Shown piece by piece: positions 26,176 to 35,256 of a stretch of 64,000 bases of DNA. The stretch's first letter is position 1. Each line of letters opens with the position of its first letter. A model generated the notes under the pieces. The model was not told the DNA's origin. It was given only the letters and a program-made list of their open reading frames with translations, and ran no database searches. The DNA comes from Sulfurospirillum sp. SCADC (GTDB lineage: Bacteria; Campylobacterota; Campylobacteria; Campylobacterales; Sulfurospirillaceae), in assembly GCF_000743525.1 (NCBI RefSeq), contig NZ_JQGK01000016.1:1-64000 (forward strand), written 5' to 3'. A program made the translations under genes and the position numbers.

Positions 26176-26216
26176 TTGCGTCTTTTTTTGTTTACATGTA
26201 AGAAAAAGAGACGCAA
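26176..26216. repeat. 41-base near-palindrome with TTACATGTAA at its centre
   Basis: Outer arms TTGCGTCT (26176-26183) and AGACGCAA (26209-26216) pair perfectly, T- and A-runs pair partly, and the core TTACATGTAA forms the apex. It lies 25 bases upstream of the DUF2318 gene and after p19, where it could act as a terminator or RNA-stability hairpin. Confidence 0.6.
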
Positions 26217-26229
26217 ATTTTGGGTCAAA

Positions 26230-26253
26230 AAGAAGAGCACCAAGGCTCTTCTT
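26230..26253 (-). terminator. Hairpin just after p19
   Basis: A perfect 9-bp stem AAGAAGAGC/GCTCTTCTT with a 6-nt loop lies a few bases beyond the p19 stop. On the minus strand it is followed by TTTT, so it may terminate part of the p19 transcript before the DUF2318 gene. Confidence 0.55.
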
Positions 26254-26259
26254 AGGGGT

Positions 26260-26794
26260 TTAGTCTTGAATACCTGTGTATTTAAATTTATAGCTTGTGG
26301 TGAACGGTTCAAACCATTTACCAACACCGGTTGCAGCATCGGCATGTCTTCCAAAACCTTGTTTGGAAGGGTTGTCGATGGTAAATTTCACTTCGTAGTT
26401 ACCGACACCGAGCATTTTGATATTCGCTCCGTAGTGAGGACCATCGGATGCAACCATTGGCATGAAATTACCTTTTTTGCTTTTGCCTGTATCGAGGTTT
26501 TTGATCTCATAACTGACGGTTAAGTAAGGAACCCATTCACCAGCTGCAAAACCGTTGGTATTTCCCTCTGTTGCGCTGATGTCTGCTTCAAGATGCACAT
26601 CGGCTTGTGAAGGTGCGAGGGTCGATGCCTTTTGGTTCCATATCGATTGGTTTAAGGTACACAGCCGCAATCGCCATGTGATTCATCACCACCTCTTCGC
26701 CAATAGGTTACTCTTTAAACTCAGCCTCTGCAGCATGGGCTAACATAACGGCTACGCTCAGTGCTAAGACTGATTTTGCCAACATTTTTAACAT
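26260..26794 (-). pseudogene. p19: p19 periplasmic iron-binding protein, nonsense plus frameshift
   Basis: A GGAGG site and ATG at 26794 begin a signal peptide (MLKMLAKSVLALSVAVMLA) and EAEFKE, then an in-frame TAA. The same frame continues PIGEEVVMNH and AAVYLKPIDMEPKGID, all P19-like. At GACCCTCGCACC one extra C shifts the frame; the rest (LAPSQADVHLEAD to the end KFKYTG) reads on normally in the next frame. Two independent lesions make it a true pseudogene. Intact P19 is a dimeric periplasmic protein binding copper and iron and works with the FTR1 permease. The region 3' of the shift keeps conserved stretches such as MPMVASDGPHYGANI. Confidence 0.88.
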
Positions 26795-26843
26795 AGTTCC
26801 TCCTTAAAAAATTTAGATCTCAAAATCGTTCTCCTTTTTTTGA

Positions 26844-26868
26844 GATTCAAGCTTTTTTCGCTTGAATC
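26844..26868. other. Hairpin spanning the FTR1 stop codon
   Basis: GATTCAAGC (26844-26852) and GCTTGAATC (26860-26868) form a perfect 9-bp stem with a 7-nt A/T loop. It covers the last codons and stop of the permease gene and sits before p19. It could attenuate transcription or protect the upstream message. Confidence 0.5.
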
Positions 26869-28739
26869 ATGATGTATAACGAGCCAAAAACGAGCCCCAA
26901 AACAAGCACGGCTTGGGGAATCAGGCTTTGCATGTACGGATAAAGTCCAAGCCATGTCATCGTTGGAAACCCTTCAATGAGGGTAGGTTGAAACACTTTA
27001 CCTTCCACGAGTTCCATAATGCCTTTGCCGGTAAAAACAATTGCCATGTAAAAGATGATCGCGCTGGTGATCATGAAAAAAGGCTTAATCGGAATCCTGA
27101 TCGCTCCTGCTTTGAGAAGGAAAAAGAGAATGACAAGCGCAATGACACCGATGCCAAATCCTGCGGCTAACATGCTGTACCCTAGCGGTGTTTTCGCATC
27201 AAAAATAAGTGCTTGGTAAAAAAGCACGGTCTCTGCACCTTCGCGGTAAACCGCTAAAAAGACCGTAAACCAAAGGGCTCTGATCGAACCAGAGCTGAGG
27301 GATTCTGAGACTTTCTCCGCAATGTAGTGGCTCCATTTTTTCGCGTGCGCATTGGAGAGAAGCCAAAAGCCCACGTAGTACAGCAGTCCTACGGCGACGA
27401 GCATCGTGACACCTTCTAGCATTTCGCGCGATTCTCCTGGATTTTGAAAGATCAAATTCATCACAAAAGCGGTCACAAAACTAAGAATAATCGCGCTCCA
27501 TAAAGCGCTGTAAACGATGTTAAGACGTGTTGTGTTGCCACTTTTGATCAAATAGGCGATGACAGCGGTGACGACGATGAGTGCTTCAATGCCTTCACGT
27601 AAAATGATGATCAACGCGTAGAGAAATTGACTCCATGGTGAATCCGAACCCGAGAGTTTTTCAGCCCCCGAAGCCACTTGCGTATTTAATGAATCCATCT
27701 CGCTTAACACACTCTCAGGGCTGCTTTGGTTTTTCATCAACGCTACGATCTTGCTAAAAGAGCCTTCGATGCTTGTTTTAAGCGTGCTATCGCCCGCGCC
27801 AATTTTGACTTCCATCCCGCTGGCTTCAAAGATGTCAAAATAGAAATTTTGAACCAATTGCATCGCTTTTTTCGCTTCACCTGTGCGGTAGAGTGTGTGC
27901 GCTTCAGCCAATTTTGCTTTGAGGTTTGCCATCACAGGCGCAAAATCTTCTTTAACTTCTTCAATCGCCTCTTCTTTAACGCTCACAACTGCGAGTTTAG
28001 CCGCGTCTGTTGGTAGTTCAAGAAGGCTGTGCCAGATGTTGCTTTTGAGACGTTCCAGCTCCTCTTTGGTGTGAATCTCTTCATCCACCGCGCGAATGAC
28101 ACGCCCCATCTCTTGCTGAATCTGGCTATCGCGCCATTTGGAGATGTATTTACGTACCGCCGTTTCGATCATGCCGTTGCGATACTCTTCAAATTTGACC
28201 GAAGTGATGATAAATTTTGTCTCTTCTTTATCGCCTTTTTCAAAAGCAACTAAAGCTTTGGCGTATTTGGTTTCGATATGGTTGTAGAGCGTTTTCCACT
28301 TAATGTCTAATGTAGGCTCGGGTGTTTGCGTTGCAACTTCAACATGGCTGTCATCGCTTTTTTCACCCACAAGGCGTGTTCCTTTTTCCAGTTTAGGCAG
28401 CACTTCTGCCATTTCAGCGGAAAGATTGTCCATCACAGCTTTGACTTCAGTGATAGAAGCGCCATCGTTAATCAGCTTACGAATCGAGACAAATTGTGCT
28501 TCCATGGCATAGGATTTTTTACCCGAAACATTGATGCGAATCGGTCCTTCAAGGTTTTCAAAAAGCTCAAAATAGGCACTTTGCGCCACTTGCTTTGCCT
28601 CTTCTTGCTCGCCTTTTTCATAGAGCGCTAAACTCTCTTGAAAGGTTTGGTTGATTCGGTTCATAATATCTGCATAATTGGTTGTAGCAGCCGAAAAAAG
28701 CAAGGAGGGGAGAAATCCCATCAAAAACAGGCAGAGCAT
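26847..28739 (-). CDS. FTR1-family iron permease with periplasmic domain, 630 aa
   Basis: A signal peptide (about 1-17) is followed by a periplasmic region of about 350 residues with three related helical repeats (for example NYADIMNRINQTFQESLALY and MANLKAKLAEAHTLYRTGEA). The C-terminal 260 residues hold about seven helices with the two REGxE iron motifs of FTR1: LREGIEALIV and YREGAETVLF. This matches Cj1658, which moves iron across the inner membrane with P19. The frame is intact, but its partner p19 is broken. The AT-rich upstream DNA contains TATAAT (minus strand, near 28810) and could hold a Fur site. Confidence 0.88.
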   Translation of the reverse strand: MLCLFLMGFLPSLLFSAATTNYADIMNRINQTFQESLALYEKGEQEEAKQVAQSAYFELFENLEGPIRINVSGKKSYAMEAQFVSIRKLINDGASITEVKAVMDNLSAEMAEVLPKLEKGTRLVGEKSDDSHVEVATQTPEPTLDIKWKTLYNHIETKYAKALVAFEKGDKEETKFIITSVKFEEYRNGMIETAVRKYISKWRDSQIQQEMGRVIRAVDEEIHTKEELERLKSNIWHSLLELPTDAAKLAVVSVKEEAIEEVKEDFAPVMANLKAKLAEAHTLYRTGEAKKAMQLVQNFYFDIFEASGMEVKIGAGDSTLKTSIEGSFSKIVALMKNQSSPESVLSEMDSLNTQVASGAEKLSGSDSPWSQFLYALIIILREGIEALIVVTAVIAYLIKSGNTTRLNIVYSALWSAIILSFVTAFVMNLIFQNPGESREMLEGVTMLVAVGLLYYVGFWLLSNAHAKKWSHYIAEKVSESLSSGSIRALWFTVFLAVYREGAETVLFYQALIFDAKTPLGYSMLAAGFGIGVIALVILFFLLKAGAIRIPIKPFFMITSAIIFYMAIVFTGKGIMELVEGKVFQPTLIEGFPTMTWLGLYPYMQSLIPQAVLVLGLVFGSLYIMIQAKKA

Positions 28740-28850
28740 CTTAAACTTTGGAATGACCTTTGATGTATGACGTTACATGTAAATAAAACTAGTTTACAAA
28801 TTAATAATTATAATAGAATAATAATACTACAATTCTTTGAGAAGTATAAA

Positions 28851-28879
28851 ATGTGTGTTAAATGATTTTTAACACACAT
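28851..28879 (-). terminator. Strong hairpin between rnhB and the FTR1 gene
   Basis: A perfect 12-bp stem (ATGTGTGTTAAA with its complement) closes a 5-nt loop. It separates the rnhB transcript from the iron-uptake transcript, both on the minus strand. It is followed on that strand by a T-rich stretch. Confidence 0.65.
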
Positions 28880-28915
28880 AGAAAAAAGAGATGAAAACGA
28901 AGTTTTTTGAAGAGT

Positions 28916-29052
28916 CCAGTGGTTAGTGCAGGCAAAGAGCTTTGTTGTTTTTGATCTGTCGAGAATGTATGAAGCAAGCCTTATTCTGCCAACAAAGTTG
29001 GCAAGCTTCAGTGCCCCAGTGGCTAACGTAGGGAAAAGAGCTTTGCTTTTTT
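28916..29052. repeat. Imperfect direct repeat, two copies 100 bp apart
   Basis: Copy one (28916-28951) and copy two (29016-29052) share CCAGTGG, then a variable stretch, then AAAGAGCTTTG and a T-run. The internal AGAGCTTTG...TTT pattern recurs in both. Origin unknown. Confidence 0.45.
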
Positions 29053-29063
29053 CCCGTGTCAAA

Positions 29064-29618
29064 TTAAAATGAAAACAATGAAGGTTGCGAGAGTGATTTG
29101 AGTTTGAAGGATTTTCGGTGAATGTCGCAGTAGCCAAAGGCTTTGATTTTTTCGACATGTAAAGCACTGCCATAGCCTTTGTGTTTTTCAAATTCGTACT
29201 GTGGATAGGTGGGTGCGATCTCGTACATGTAGCGGTCACGGCTGACTTTGGCTAAGATGCTTGCTGCACTTACTTCTGGAACTTTGGCATCGGCTTTGAC
29301 CATCGTTGTGATGCCCGAAACACCAAAATTGCAGTTGCCATCCATTAAAATCTCATGCTCCGAAAAGTGCGCTTTGATCGTTTCTATGGCGTATCTGAGG
29401 CAAGCACTGAGTCCTTTGGCATCGACCATAGCATGGTCGCAAAAGACAATTTTAAATTCGGCTTTACTTTGAAGGATCTCAAAAAAGGCTTCGCGCTGTT
29501 TTTCAGTGAGTTGTTTGGAGTCATTGAGTCCTATGACGGGCTCTTTTAAAATAGTGCCGGCTACGACGAGCGGTCCTGCTAAACATCCCCGTCCAGCTTC
29601 ATCAATACCACATAACAT
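29064..29618 (-). CDS. rnhB: Ribonuclease HII, 184 aa
   Basis: The signature GIDEAGRGCLAGP near the N-terminus carries the catalytic Asp-Glu, and LMDGNCNFG supplies the third Asp. YPQYEFEKHKGYG is the typical C-terminal family motif. It removes single ribonucleotides and RNA from hybrids, complementing the rnhA product encoded at 19287. Length is slightly short but complete. A palindrome core lies just upstream of the start (29636-29645). Confidence 0.96.
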   Translation of the reverse strand: MLCGIDEAGRGCLAGPLVVAGTILKEPVIGLNDSKQLTEKQREAFFEILQSKAEFKIVFCDHAMVDAKGLSACLRYAIETIKAHFSEHEILMDGNCNFGVSGITTMVKADAKVPEVSAASILAKVSRDRYMYEIAPTYPQYEFEKHKGYGSALHVEKIKAFGYCDIHRKSFKLKSLSQPSLFSF

Positions 29619-29674
29619 TGCATTCCTTTTAATCCTTACATGTAAACGAAGTTTAGTGTAGATTTGCTAAAATA

Positions 29675-29842
29675 GTAGACTTCTTCCCTAGCCCATTGAA
29701 AAAAGAGTATCGCTTATAGCACATCACTTTTTAAAACTAAAAACATCGCCATAGCTTCGGCTATGACTCAATTTTGAGTTTCAAAAATTAACGTACTCTA
29801 AGCAAACTCTTCATTTTTTCAAGGGTTAGGAAAGAAGTCTAT
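29675..29842. repeat. Large imperfect inverted repeat with two inner hairpins
   Basis: The outer arms (about 29675-29719 and 29797-29842) match over some 40 bases when one is reversed and complemented; both begin TAGACTTCTT and contain a TTGAAAAAA run. Inside are CATAGC/GCTATG with a UUCG-type loop (about 29750-29765) and ACTCAA/TTGAGT (about 29766-29779). It fills most of the gap between divergent rnhB and the phosphatase gene. It could be a small non-autonomous mobile element (MITE) or a structured leader/terminator. Confidence 0.6.
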
Positions 29843-29857
29843 TGAAGGAGTTAAGAC

Positions 29858-31108
29858 ATGTTCCATGAAAAAGAAGACCTTGAAAAAGCGTTCAATAAAG
29901 AGCTTTTTGTGATCAAAAATGACCTGTACTATCAGCAAATTGATTTGACGAAAAACAAGAAAAAGGAACTTTTGCGTGTCGACATCTCGTACAAACCGCA
30001 CAGCACGCTCAGTGGCGACACCTATTCCCTTCGTAAAACCAACGATGGAAGGTTGGTGGGGTTTATTGCCGATGCGATGGGAAAAGGGCTCTCTGCGGCG
30101 ATGAGTGCGATGGCGATCACCCGATTTTTAAACTATTTTTTTGATGAGCTCGAAGAGGAAGAGGGATTTGTTTTTGATGTCTGGATCACCAAGACGCTAA
30201 AATTTTTGCAAAAAAATCTCTTTGATGAAGAGATCATGAGCATTTTGTTGGTGGAGTATGATATTCACAAATCCGTTGTCAAATACGCATCTTGTGGCAT
30301 GCCAGCCTTTTTTATCATCAGTGAAAAAGGTGAGTTTCAATCAATCCGCAGTAACAATCCTCCTTTAAGTATTTTCACACAAAGTGTGCGCAGTAACACC
30401 CTTCCTTCCGTTCCGATTGCGAAGATGCTCTGCTACAGCGATGGACTTAGCGAGAGTCTCCTGCGTGATGGAAAACTCTATGCTTCGTGTTTGAAAGAAG
30501 ACTTTGTTGACTCCATATGCGTTAAAGATTTTCGGGATAAAGTGAAAGAGCGCATTGGCAAGGGAGATGATGATCTGACCTACATTTACATCCAAAAATT
30601 GGAGATTTTCAAAACGTTTAAGGTGCTTCGCATTCCCAGTACTTACGAAGCGATCGATGAAGCACTGCTTGGCATTACGCAGTATCTAAAAGCGCATCAT
30701 ATTGATAGTAAAACATCGAGTCAGATTATGCTAACCCTCTCAGAGCTTCTGCTCAATGCTTTGGAACATGGCAGTTTTGGGGTCGATAAAGCACGGAAGA
30801 ATTATCTGATGGAGCATAATGTATTTGATGAGGAGATGCTGCGGCTTGAGAAAGTGCATCAGCGCAAAAAGATCAAGATCGTCTATGGCATCATTCCGAA
30901 TGGCAGGCGCGAACTTTTTGAGGCGACGATTAGCGACCAAGGCGAAGGGTTTGATACGATGGTGCTCAAAAACATTGTCCTCAATGCGGAGAAGTTTAGC
31001 GGACGGGGGTTTGTCATTATTCGCAAACTTTTGGATCATTTTTATTTCAACAAAAAAGGCAATGCCATTACGATTCAAAAATTCATCACTCCGACGTTAG
31101 AGTTGTAG
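29858..31108 (+). CDS. SpoIIE/RsbU-type phosphatase fused to RsbW-like kinase domain, 416 aa
   Basis: The N-terminal two-thirds is a PP2C-like SpoIIE domain with metal-binding Asp in LSGDTYSL and ADAMGKGLSAAM, plus CYSDGLSES and GDDDLT near its end. From about 255 the C-terminal part is a HATPase_c_2 domain (LSELLLNALEHGSFG as N box; DQGEGFD and FSGRGFVIIRKL as G boxes), as in anti-sigma kinases. One protein thus holds both the phosphatase and the kinase of a partner-switching system. The expected STAS partner could be the small protein at 5078-5347 or another elsewhere. No membrane helices or receiver. GAAGGAG precedes the ATG. Confidence 0.85.
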   Translation: MFHEKEDLEKAFNKELFVIKNDLYYQQIDLTKNKKKELLRVDISYKPHSTLSGDTYSLRKTNDGRLVGFIADAMGKGLSAAMSAMAITRFLNYFFDELEEEEGFVFDVWITKTLKFLQKNLFDEEIMSILLVEYDIHKSVVKYASCGMPAFFIISEKGEFQSIRSNNPPLSIFTQSVRSNTLPSVPIAKMLCYSDGLSESLLRDGKLYASCLKEDFVDSICVKDFRDKVKERIGKGDDDLTYIYIQKLEIFKTFKVLRIPSTYEAIDEALLGITQYLKAHHIDSKTSSQIMLTLSELLLNALEHGSFGVDKARKNYLMEHNVFDEEMLRLEKVHQRKKIKIVYGIIPNGRRELFEATISDQGEGFDTMVLKNIVLNAEKFSGRGFVIIRKLLDHFYFNKKGNAITIQKFITPTLEL

Positions 31109-32173
31109 TGCCCACTCCCAAAAAGGGGCGATGGAGAAGCTAAAGCCTCCGATGTCTTTGGCACTTTCACTGCTCAGGGTGACGACTTCAATACGCTTTA
31201 CATGTAAAGCCCAAAAGGTCGGTAAAAGCTTTTGAAGTTTCATCTCAATCGCTTCAGTGGTCGCAAACCCAACGCAGACAATGGCAAGCGATTCTTCTGG
31301 GAGAAAAAAGTCAATTCCCTCTTCGTAAAAGACGGTTTTACCGCGTTTAATGAGCTCCAAAAAGACCATATTTTCAAAACGCTTCAAAAAATCTTTCTTA
31401 AACGTCAGGGCGTCTTTGAGCGCAAAATCAATCGGATAGACTTTTTTAGCGTAGCTTGGTTGGTTGAACTTCTCGACAAAGAACAGCAATTTTTGATCGA
31501 CCAACTCAGAGGTGATGGCATAGAGTTTGTCTTTGGAAATTTTGGTAAAACTCTTTAAATGGTTGTAAATCTGAAAGAGCGAAATTTTGCTTCCTTGCAG
31601 TTCACACAACCGTTTGTAGATCAAAAAAGTGGTCGTGTCATTGAAGATAAGATGCAACATCATCTGCATCTGCCGTTGATAATCTTGCTCGACACTTTGC
31701 ACGATGTGCGGGTAGGTGCCGTGGTTGGTGAAGAGATTGAAGAGATGCTCAATATTCGAGTGTTTTTTATCAAACGAGATAAACTCCTCAAAATCTAAAG
31801 GGTAAAGTGTCAGAGAGTCAAAGCCCAAAAGTGTTTTACATGTAAAGGTGGTTGTGAGAAGGATCTCCTCTACACTCGGAAGCTCAAACGAGAAGTCAAA
31901 ATGCTCGATGACAAGGAGTTTGATGCGGTTTTTTTGCACAAAAAGAGGCAAGTGTTCCGCCACCAAATGAGACTCCACGCGATCATCGGAAAAATCAATG
32001 TAGAGGTAGCTTCCTTTGTCATAATGGCTTAAATGATCAATAATCAAATGCGTTTTACCACTCTTCCTCGGCCCATACAAAATGGTTTTTTTGTGCGTGA
32101 TAGATAGTTTTCGATCCAAAAAGAGACTGTTTTTAAAATTCATTTCGTAAAAAAATTGGAGTGTTTGCATCAT
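31097..32173 (-). CDS. AAA family ATPase (AAA_14/DUF4143-like), 358 aa
   Basis: Walker A is GPRKSGKTHL (about 35-44), and a Walker B-like strand reads KLLVIEHFDF. The C-terminal half resembles the DUF4143-type domain that follows such ATPases, with a nuclease-like EEGIDFFLPEESLAIV region. These proteins are common in prokaryotes, often of unknown role. A second ATG 3 bases downstream (32170) is better spaced from AAAGGAAA. It converges with the phosphatase gene, overlapping 12 bases at the 3' ends. Two exact palindromes lie within it (31197 and 31835). Confidence 0.75.
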   Translation of the reverse strand: MMQTLQFFYEMNFKNSLFLDRKLSITHKKTILYGPRKSGKTHLIIDHLSHYDKGSYLYIDFSDDRVESHLVAEHLPLFVQKNRIKLLVIEHFDFSFELPSVEEILLTTTFTCKTLLGFDSLTLYPLDFEEFISFDKKHSNIEHLFNLFTNHGTYPHIVQSVEQDYQRQMQMMLHLIFNDTTTFLIYKRLCELQGSKISLFQIYNHLKSFTKISKDKLYAITSELVDQKLLFFVEKFNQPSYAKKVYPIDFALKDALTFKKDFLKRFENMVFLELIKRGKTVFYEEGIDFFLPEESLAIVCVGFATTEAIEMKLQKLLPTFWALHVKRIEVVTLSSESAKDIGGFSFSIAPFWEWALQL

Positions 32174-32254
32174 TTTCCTTTGGGGAAAGTTTATTATCTT
32201 CCTTATTAAAAGGAAATAAAATGAATATTCGTACGCTAAAAAGCCCTATATTTC

Positions 32255-32283
32255 TTGACTTCTTATATCTATTGTTGTAAAAT
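32255..32283 (+). promoter_or_regulatory. Sigma-70 promoter of the S10 ribosomal operon
   Basis: TTGACT (32255-32260) and TAAAAT (32278-32283) are separated by 17 bp, 57 bases before the rpsJ ATG. This is the best consensus promoter seen in the window and fits a highly expressed operon. Confidence 0.8.
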
Positions 32284-32339
32284 CACAGTCCTTTAATTAG
32301 GTCATCTTCAAGGTGGCAAGTTCTTTACAGGGGTACCAA

Positions 32340-32651
32340 ATGGAAAAAATTAGACTTAAACTCAAGGCGTATGACCATAGAGTTTTAGACAGATCTGTTG
32401 CAGCTATCGTCGAAGCTGTCAAACGAACTGGAGCCGAGATCGTCGGACCAATTCCTATGCCTACAAAAATCAAGCGCTATACAGTGCTTAGATCTCCGCA
32501 CGTAAACAAATCTTCAAGAGAGCAATTTGAGATGAGAATCCATGCACGTATGATCGACATCGTGTCTGCGACGACTGATACAGTTGATTCACTCATGAAA
32601 CTTGACTTGGCACCTGAAGTCAATGTTGAAGTTAGAGCTATGGGTAAATAA
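32340..32651 (+). CDS. rpsJ: 30S ribosomal protein S10
   Basis: The 103-residue product [17 protein letters not shown] is a full S10, with the conserved [17 protein letters not shown] loop. S10 belongs to the 30S head and, as NusE, to antitermination complexes. ATG 32340 follows AGGGGTACC; the frame is open 27 bases further upstream but those residues are not S10-like. First gene of the ribosomal superoperon. Confidence 0.98.
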   Translation: MEKIRLKLKAYDHRVLDRSVAAIVEAVKRTGAEIVGPIPMPTKIKRYTVLRSPHVNKSSREQFEMRIHARMIDIVSATTDTVDSLMKLDLAPEVNVEVRAMGK

Positions 32652-32660
32652 GGGGTAATG

Positions 32661-33239
32661 ATGGAATATATTATTGAAAAAATCGGCATGAGCCGAACAA
32701 TCGCAGTACCAAGCGTTCCTGTCACGTTACTCAGAGTCTTAGAAGCAAAAGTATGTGAAGTTAACGCTGAAAAACGTGCTTTAGTTTCATATGTGAGTGG
32801 CAAAAAAATGAACAAAGCTATTGCGGGTCAGCAAAAGAAATATAACCTTTCTGCTGCATTCAACCGTTTCGTAACACTCGATGTTGCAAACGCTGAAGCT
32901 GGGGATTTAGATACAGCACCTTTGGGTGAAGCCAAAACACTGAAAGTCTCTTTGAGTACTAAAGGTAGAGGTTTTACAGGTGTTATGAAACGTCACAATT
33001 TTAGTGGTGGACCAGGTGCTCACGGTCACCGTTTCCATAGAACTACGGGCTCAATCGGTAACTGCGAATGGCCAGGTCGTGTTCAAAAAGGCAGAAAAAT
33101 GCCAGGTCATTATGGTAACACTCAAGTGACTGTAAAAAATGAGATCGTTTCATTTGACGCACAAAATGGTATCTTAGCTGTTAAAGGCTCCGTGCCAGGT
33201 GCAAATGGATCATTAGGTAAAGTAAGGATTGTTAAATGA
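32661..33239 (+). CDS. rplC: 50S ribosomal protein L3
   Basis: Full-length L3 (192 residues), with the conserved core [18 protein letters not shown] and the [13 protein letters not shown] loop that reaches the peptidyl-transferase centre. Two ATGs are in tandem; the second (32661) has better spacing from GGGG. The 3' end overlaps rplD by 4 bases. Confidence 0.98.
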   Translation: MEYIIEKIGMSRTIAVPSVPVTLLRVLEAKVCEVNAEKRALVSYVSGKKMNKAIAGQQKKYNLSAAFNRFVTLDVANAEAGDLDTAPLGEAKTLKVSLSTKGRGFTGVMKRHNFSGGPGAHGHRFHRTTGSIGNCEWPGRVQKGRKMPGHYGNTQVTVKNEIVSFDAQNGILAVKGSVPGANGSLGKVRIVK

Positions 33240-33850
33240 GTAGCGCAATCGTATTAAATGAAAAATTAGAAAATGTTGGTGCATTGGCTCTTCCTTCAAG
33301 TTTTGAAGAGATCCATTCACATAACCTATATCTTTATGTCAAATCATACCAAGCTGCGCTTCGTTCCAACACTGCTCACTCTAAAACAAAAGGTGAAGTA
33401 AGTGGTGGTGGTAAAAAACCATGGGCTCAAAAAGGTCGTGGTGGTGCACGTGCTGGTAGTAGAAGAAGTCCAGTATGGGTTGGCGGTGGTGCTGCATTTG
33501 GCCCAAAAGCTAACAAAAACTATGATTTGAAAGTTAACAAAAAACAGAAAAAATTAGCACTTGAATTCGCATTGAATGAAAAAGCGCTTAATAACGCACT
33601 TTTTGTTGTTGATTCTTTAACCGTAGAATCAGGTAAAACTAAAGATGCAGCAAAAATCGTAAAAACACTTGGAACAAGAGACGCATTAATCGTTAAAGAG
33701 TTGGTTGATGAGAATACATTGTTAGCGTTTAGAAATCTTCAAAACTGCTACCTTGTCGAAGCGAATGAGCTTAATGCGTATTTAGCAACTGCGTTCTATG
33801 CGGTAATCATAGAAAAATCAGTGCTTGAAACAATCACAAAAGAGGGCTAA
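33236..33850 (+). CDS. rplD: 50S ribosomal protein L4
   Basis: The 204-residue L4 has the extended loop [20 protein letters not shown] that lines the exit tunnel. In enterobacteria L4 represses its own S10 operon; no matching leader structure is evident in the short rpsJ leader here. ATGA overlap with rplC. Confidence 0.98.
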   Translation: MSSAIVLNEKLENVGALALPSSFEEIHSHNLYLYVKSYQAALRSNTAHSKTKGEVSGGGKKPWAQKGRGGARAGSRRSPVWVGGGAAFGPKANKNYDLKVNKKQKKLALEFALNEKALNNALFVVDSLTVESGKTKDAAKIVKTLGTRDALIVKELVDENTLLAFRNLQNCYLVEANELNAYLATAFYAVIIEKSVLETITKEG

Positions 33851-33852
33851 GA

Positions 33853-34134
33853 ATGGCTGATATTACTGATATTAAGGCAATCCTTTATACTGAAAAGAGC
33901 TTGAGCCTTCAAGAGAATGGTACTGTGGTTATCCAAACTTCCGTAAGAATGACAAAAAATGGTTTAAAAGAGGTATTAAAACAATACTTTGGTTTCACTC
34001 CATTAAAAATCAATTCTCTTAGAGTTATGGGAAAAGTTAAGAAGTTTAAAGGCATTGAAGGCAAACGTAATGATTTTAAAAAGTTTTATGTTCAGTTGCC
34101 AGAGGGCGCTAAACTAGAGAATGTGGAGGCGTAA
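33853..34134 (+). CDS. rplW: 50S ribosomal protein L23
   Basis: The 93-residue L23 begins [16 protein letters not shown] and has the VNSLRVMGK-type strand (here [15 protein letters not shown]) that contacts 23S rRNA near the tunnel exit, where trigger factor and SRP dock. Two bases after rplD. Confidence 0.97.
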   Translation: MADITDIKAILYTEKSLSLQENGTVVIQTSVRMTKNGLKEVLKQYFGFTPLKINSLRVMGKVKKFKGIEGKRNDFKKFYVQLPEGAKLENVEA

Positions 34135-34136
34135 TC

Positions 34137-34967
34137 ATGGCAATAAAATCATTTAAACCCTATACCCCCAGTCGTAGATTTTTAACAGGACTTGATTCAG
34201 GTGACATTACGGCAAAAGCCAGTGTTCCTTCACTCCTTGTTAAAATTGCTGCAACGGCAGGTAGAAATAACAATGGTAGAATCACTTCTCGTCATAAAGA
34301 AGCGGGTGCTAAAAAACTGTACAGAATTATTGACTTCAAACGAAGAAAATTTGATGTAGAGGGAACAGTAGCTGCTATTGAATATGATCCAAACAGAAAC
34401 TGTAGAATTGCGCTGATCAATTATGCCGATGGTGACAAAAGATATATTCTTCAACCATCAGGTCTAAAAGTAGGCGATAAAGTTCAATCAGCTGAAGCGG
34501 GACTGGATATTAAACCCGGTAATGCAATGAAACTTAAAAGTATCCCTGTGGGTACGATCTTACATAACGTCGAACTCAAACCTGGTAAAGGCGGACAAAT
34601 GGCACGTAGTGCTGGTGGTTACGCTCAACTTATGGGTAAAGAGACTCAGTATGTTATGGTAAGACTTCCAAGTGGTGAGATGAGACAAATTTTGGCTGAG
34701 TGTATGGCTACGGTTGGTGTTGTCGGAAATGAAGATTGGGCTAACGTCGTCATCGGTAAAGCGGGTCGTAACAGACACCGTGGTATTCGTCCTCAAACTC
34801 GTGGTTCTGCTATGAACCCAGTCGATCACCCACACGGTGGTGGTGAGGGTAAAACCAACTCAGGACGTCATCCAGTAACGCCATGGGGACAACCAACTAA
34901 AGGTAGAAAAACTCGTAAGAAAAAAGCGAGCGACAAACTGATTATTTCTAGAAGAAAAGGAAAATAG
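34137..34967 (+). CDS. rplB: 50S ribosomal protein L2
   Basis: Full-length 276-residue L2. The C-terminal signature [14 protein letters not shown] carries the conserved His needed for peptidyl-transferase assembly. [19 protein letters not shown] lies in the N-terminal RNA-binding part. Directly followed by rpsS with no gap. Confidence 0.98.
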   Translation: MAIKSFKPYTPSRRFLTGLDSGDITAKASVPSLLVKIAATAGRNNNGRITSRHKEAGAKKLYRIIDFKRRKFDVEGTVAAIEYDPNRNCRIALINYADGDKRYILQPSGLKVGDKVQSAEAGLDIKPGNAMKLKSIPVGTILHNVELKPGKGGQMARSAGGYAQLMGKETQYVMVRLPSGEMRQILAECMATVGVVGNEDWANVVIGKAGRNRHRGIRPQTRGSAMNPVDHPHGGGEGKTNSGRHPVTPWGQPTKGRKTRKKKASDKLIISRRKGK

Positions 34968-35249
34968 ATGGCTAGATCGCTAAAAAAAGGTCCTTTTGTT
35001 GACGCTCATTTGTTGAAAAAAACGGTTGAAGCAAAAGAGACAAAATCAAACAAGCCGATTAAGACATGGTCTCGTAGAAGTACTATTATTCCTGATATGA
35101 TCGGTTTGACATTCAATGTCCATAACGGTAGAAACTTTGTTCCAGTTTACGTTACAGAGAACCATATCGGTTATAAAATGGGTGAATTCGCACCAACTCG
35201 TACGTTCAAGGGTCATAAAGGCTCTGTTCAGAAAAAAATTGGTAAGTAG
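34968..35249 (+). CDS. rpsS: 30S ribosomal protein S19
   Basis: The 93-residue S19 opens [18 protein letters not shown] and contains [16 protein letters not shown] and GHKGSVQKK. It forms the 30S head with S13. Confidence 0.98.
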   Translation: MARSLKKGPFVDAHLLKKTVEAKETKSNKPIKTWSRRSTIIPDMIGLTFNVHNGRNFVPVYVTENHIGYKMGEFAPTRTFKGHKGSVQKKIGK

Positions 35250-35256
35250 GTAGACT

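Larger units (their letters stand above)
28740..29063. other. Spacer between rnhB and the FTR1 gene: promoter, hairpins and a 100-bp-spaced repeat
   Basis: Contains a palindrome core at 28773-28782, AT-rich promoter DNA at 28790-28830, a strong hairpin at 28851-28879, a pair of imperfect direct repeats starting at 28916 and 29016, and a small hairpin TGCCAAC/GTTGGCA at 28987-29003. No credible coding frame is seen. Confidence 0.6.
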
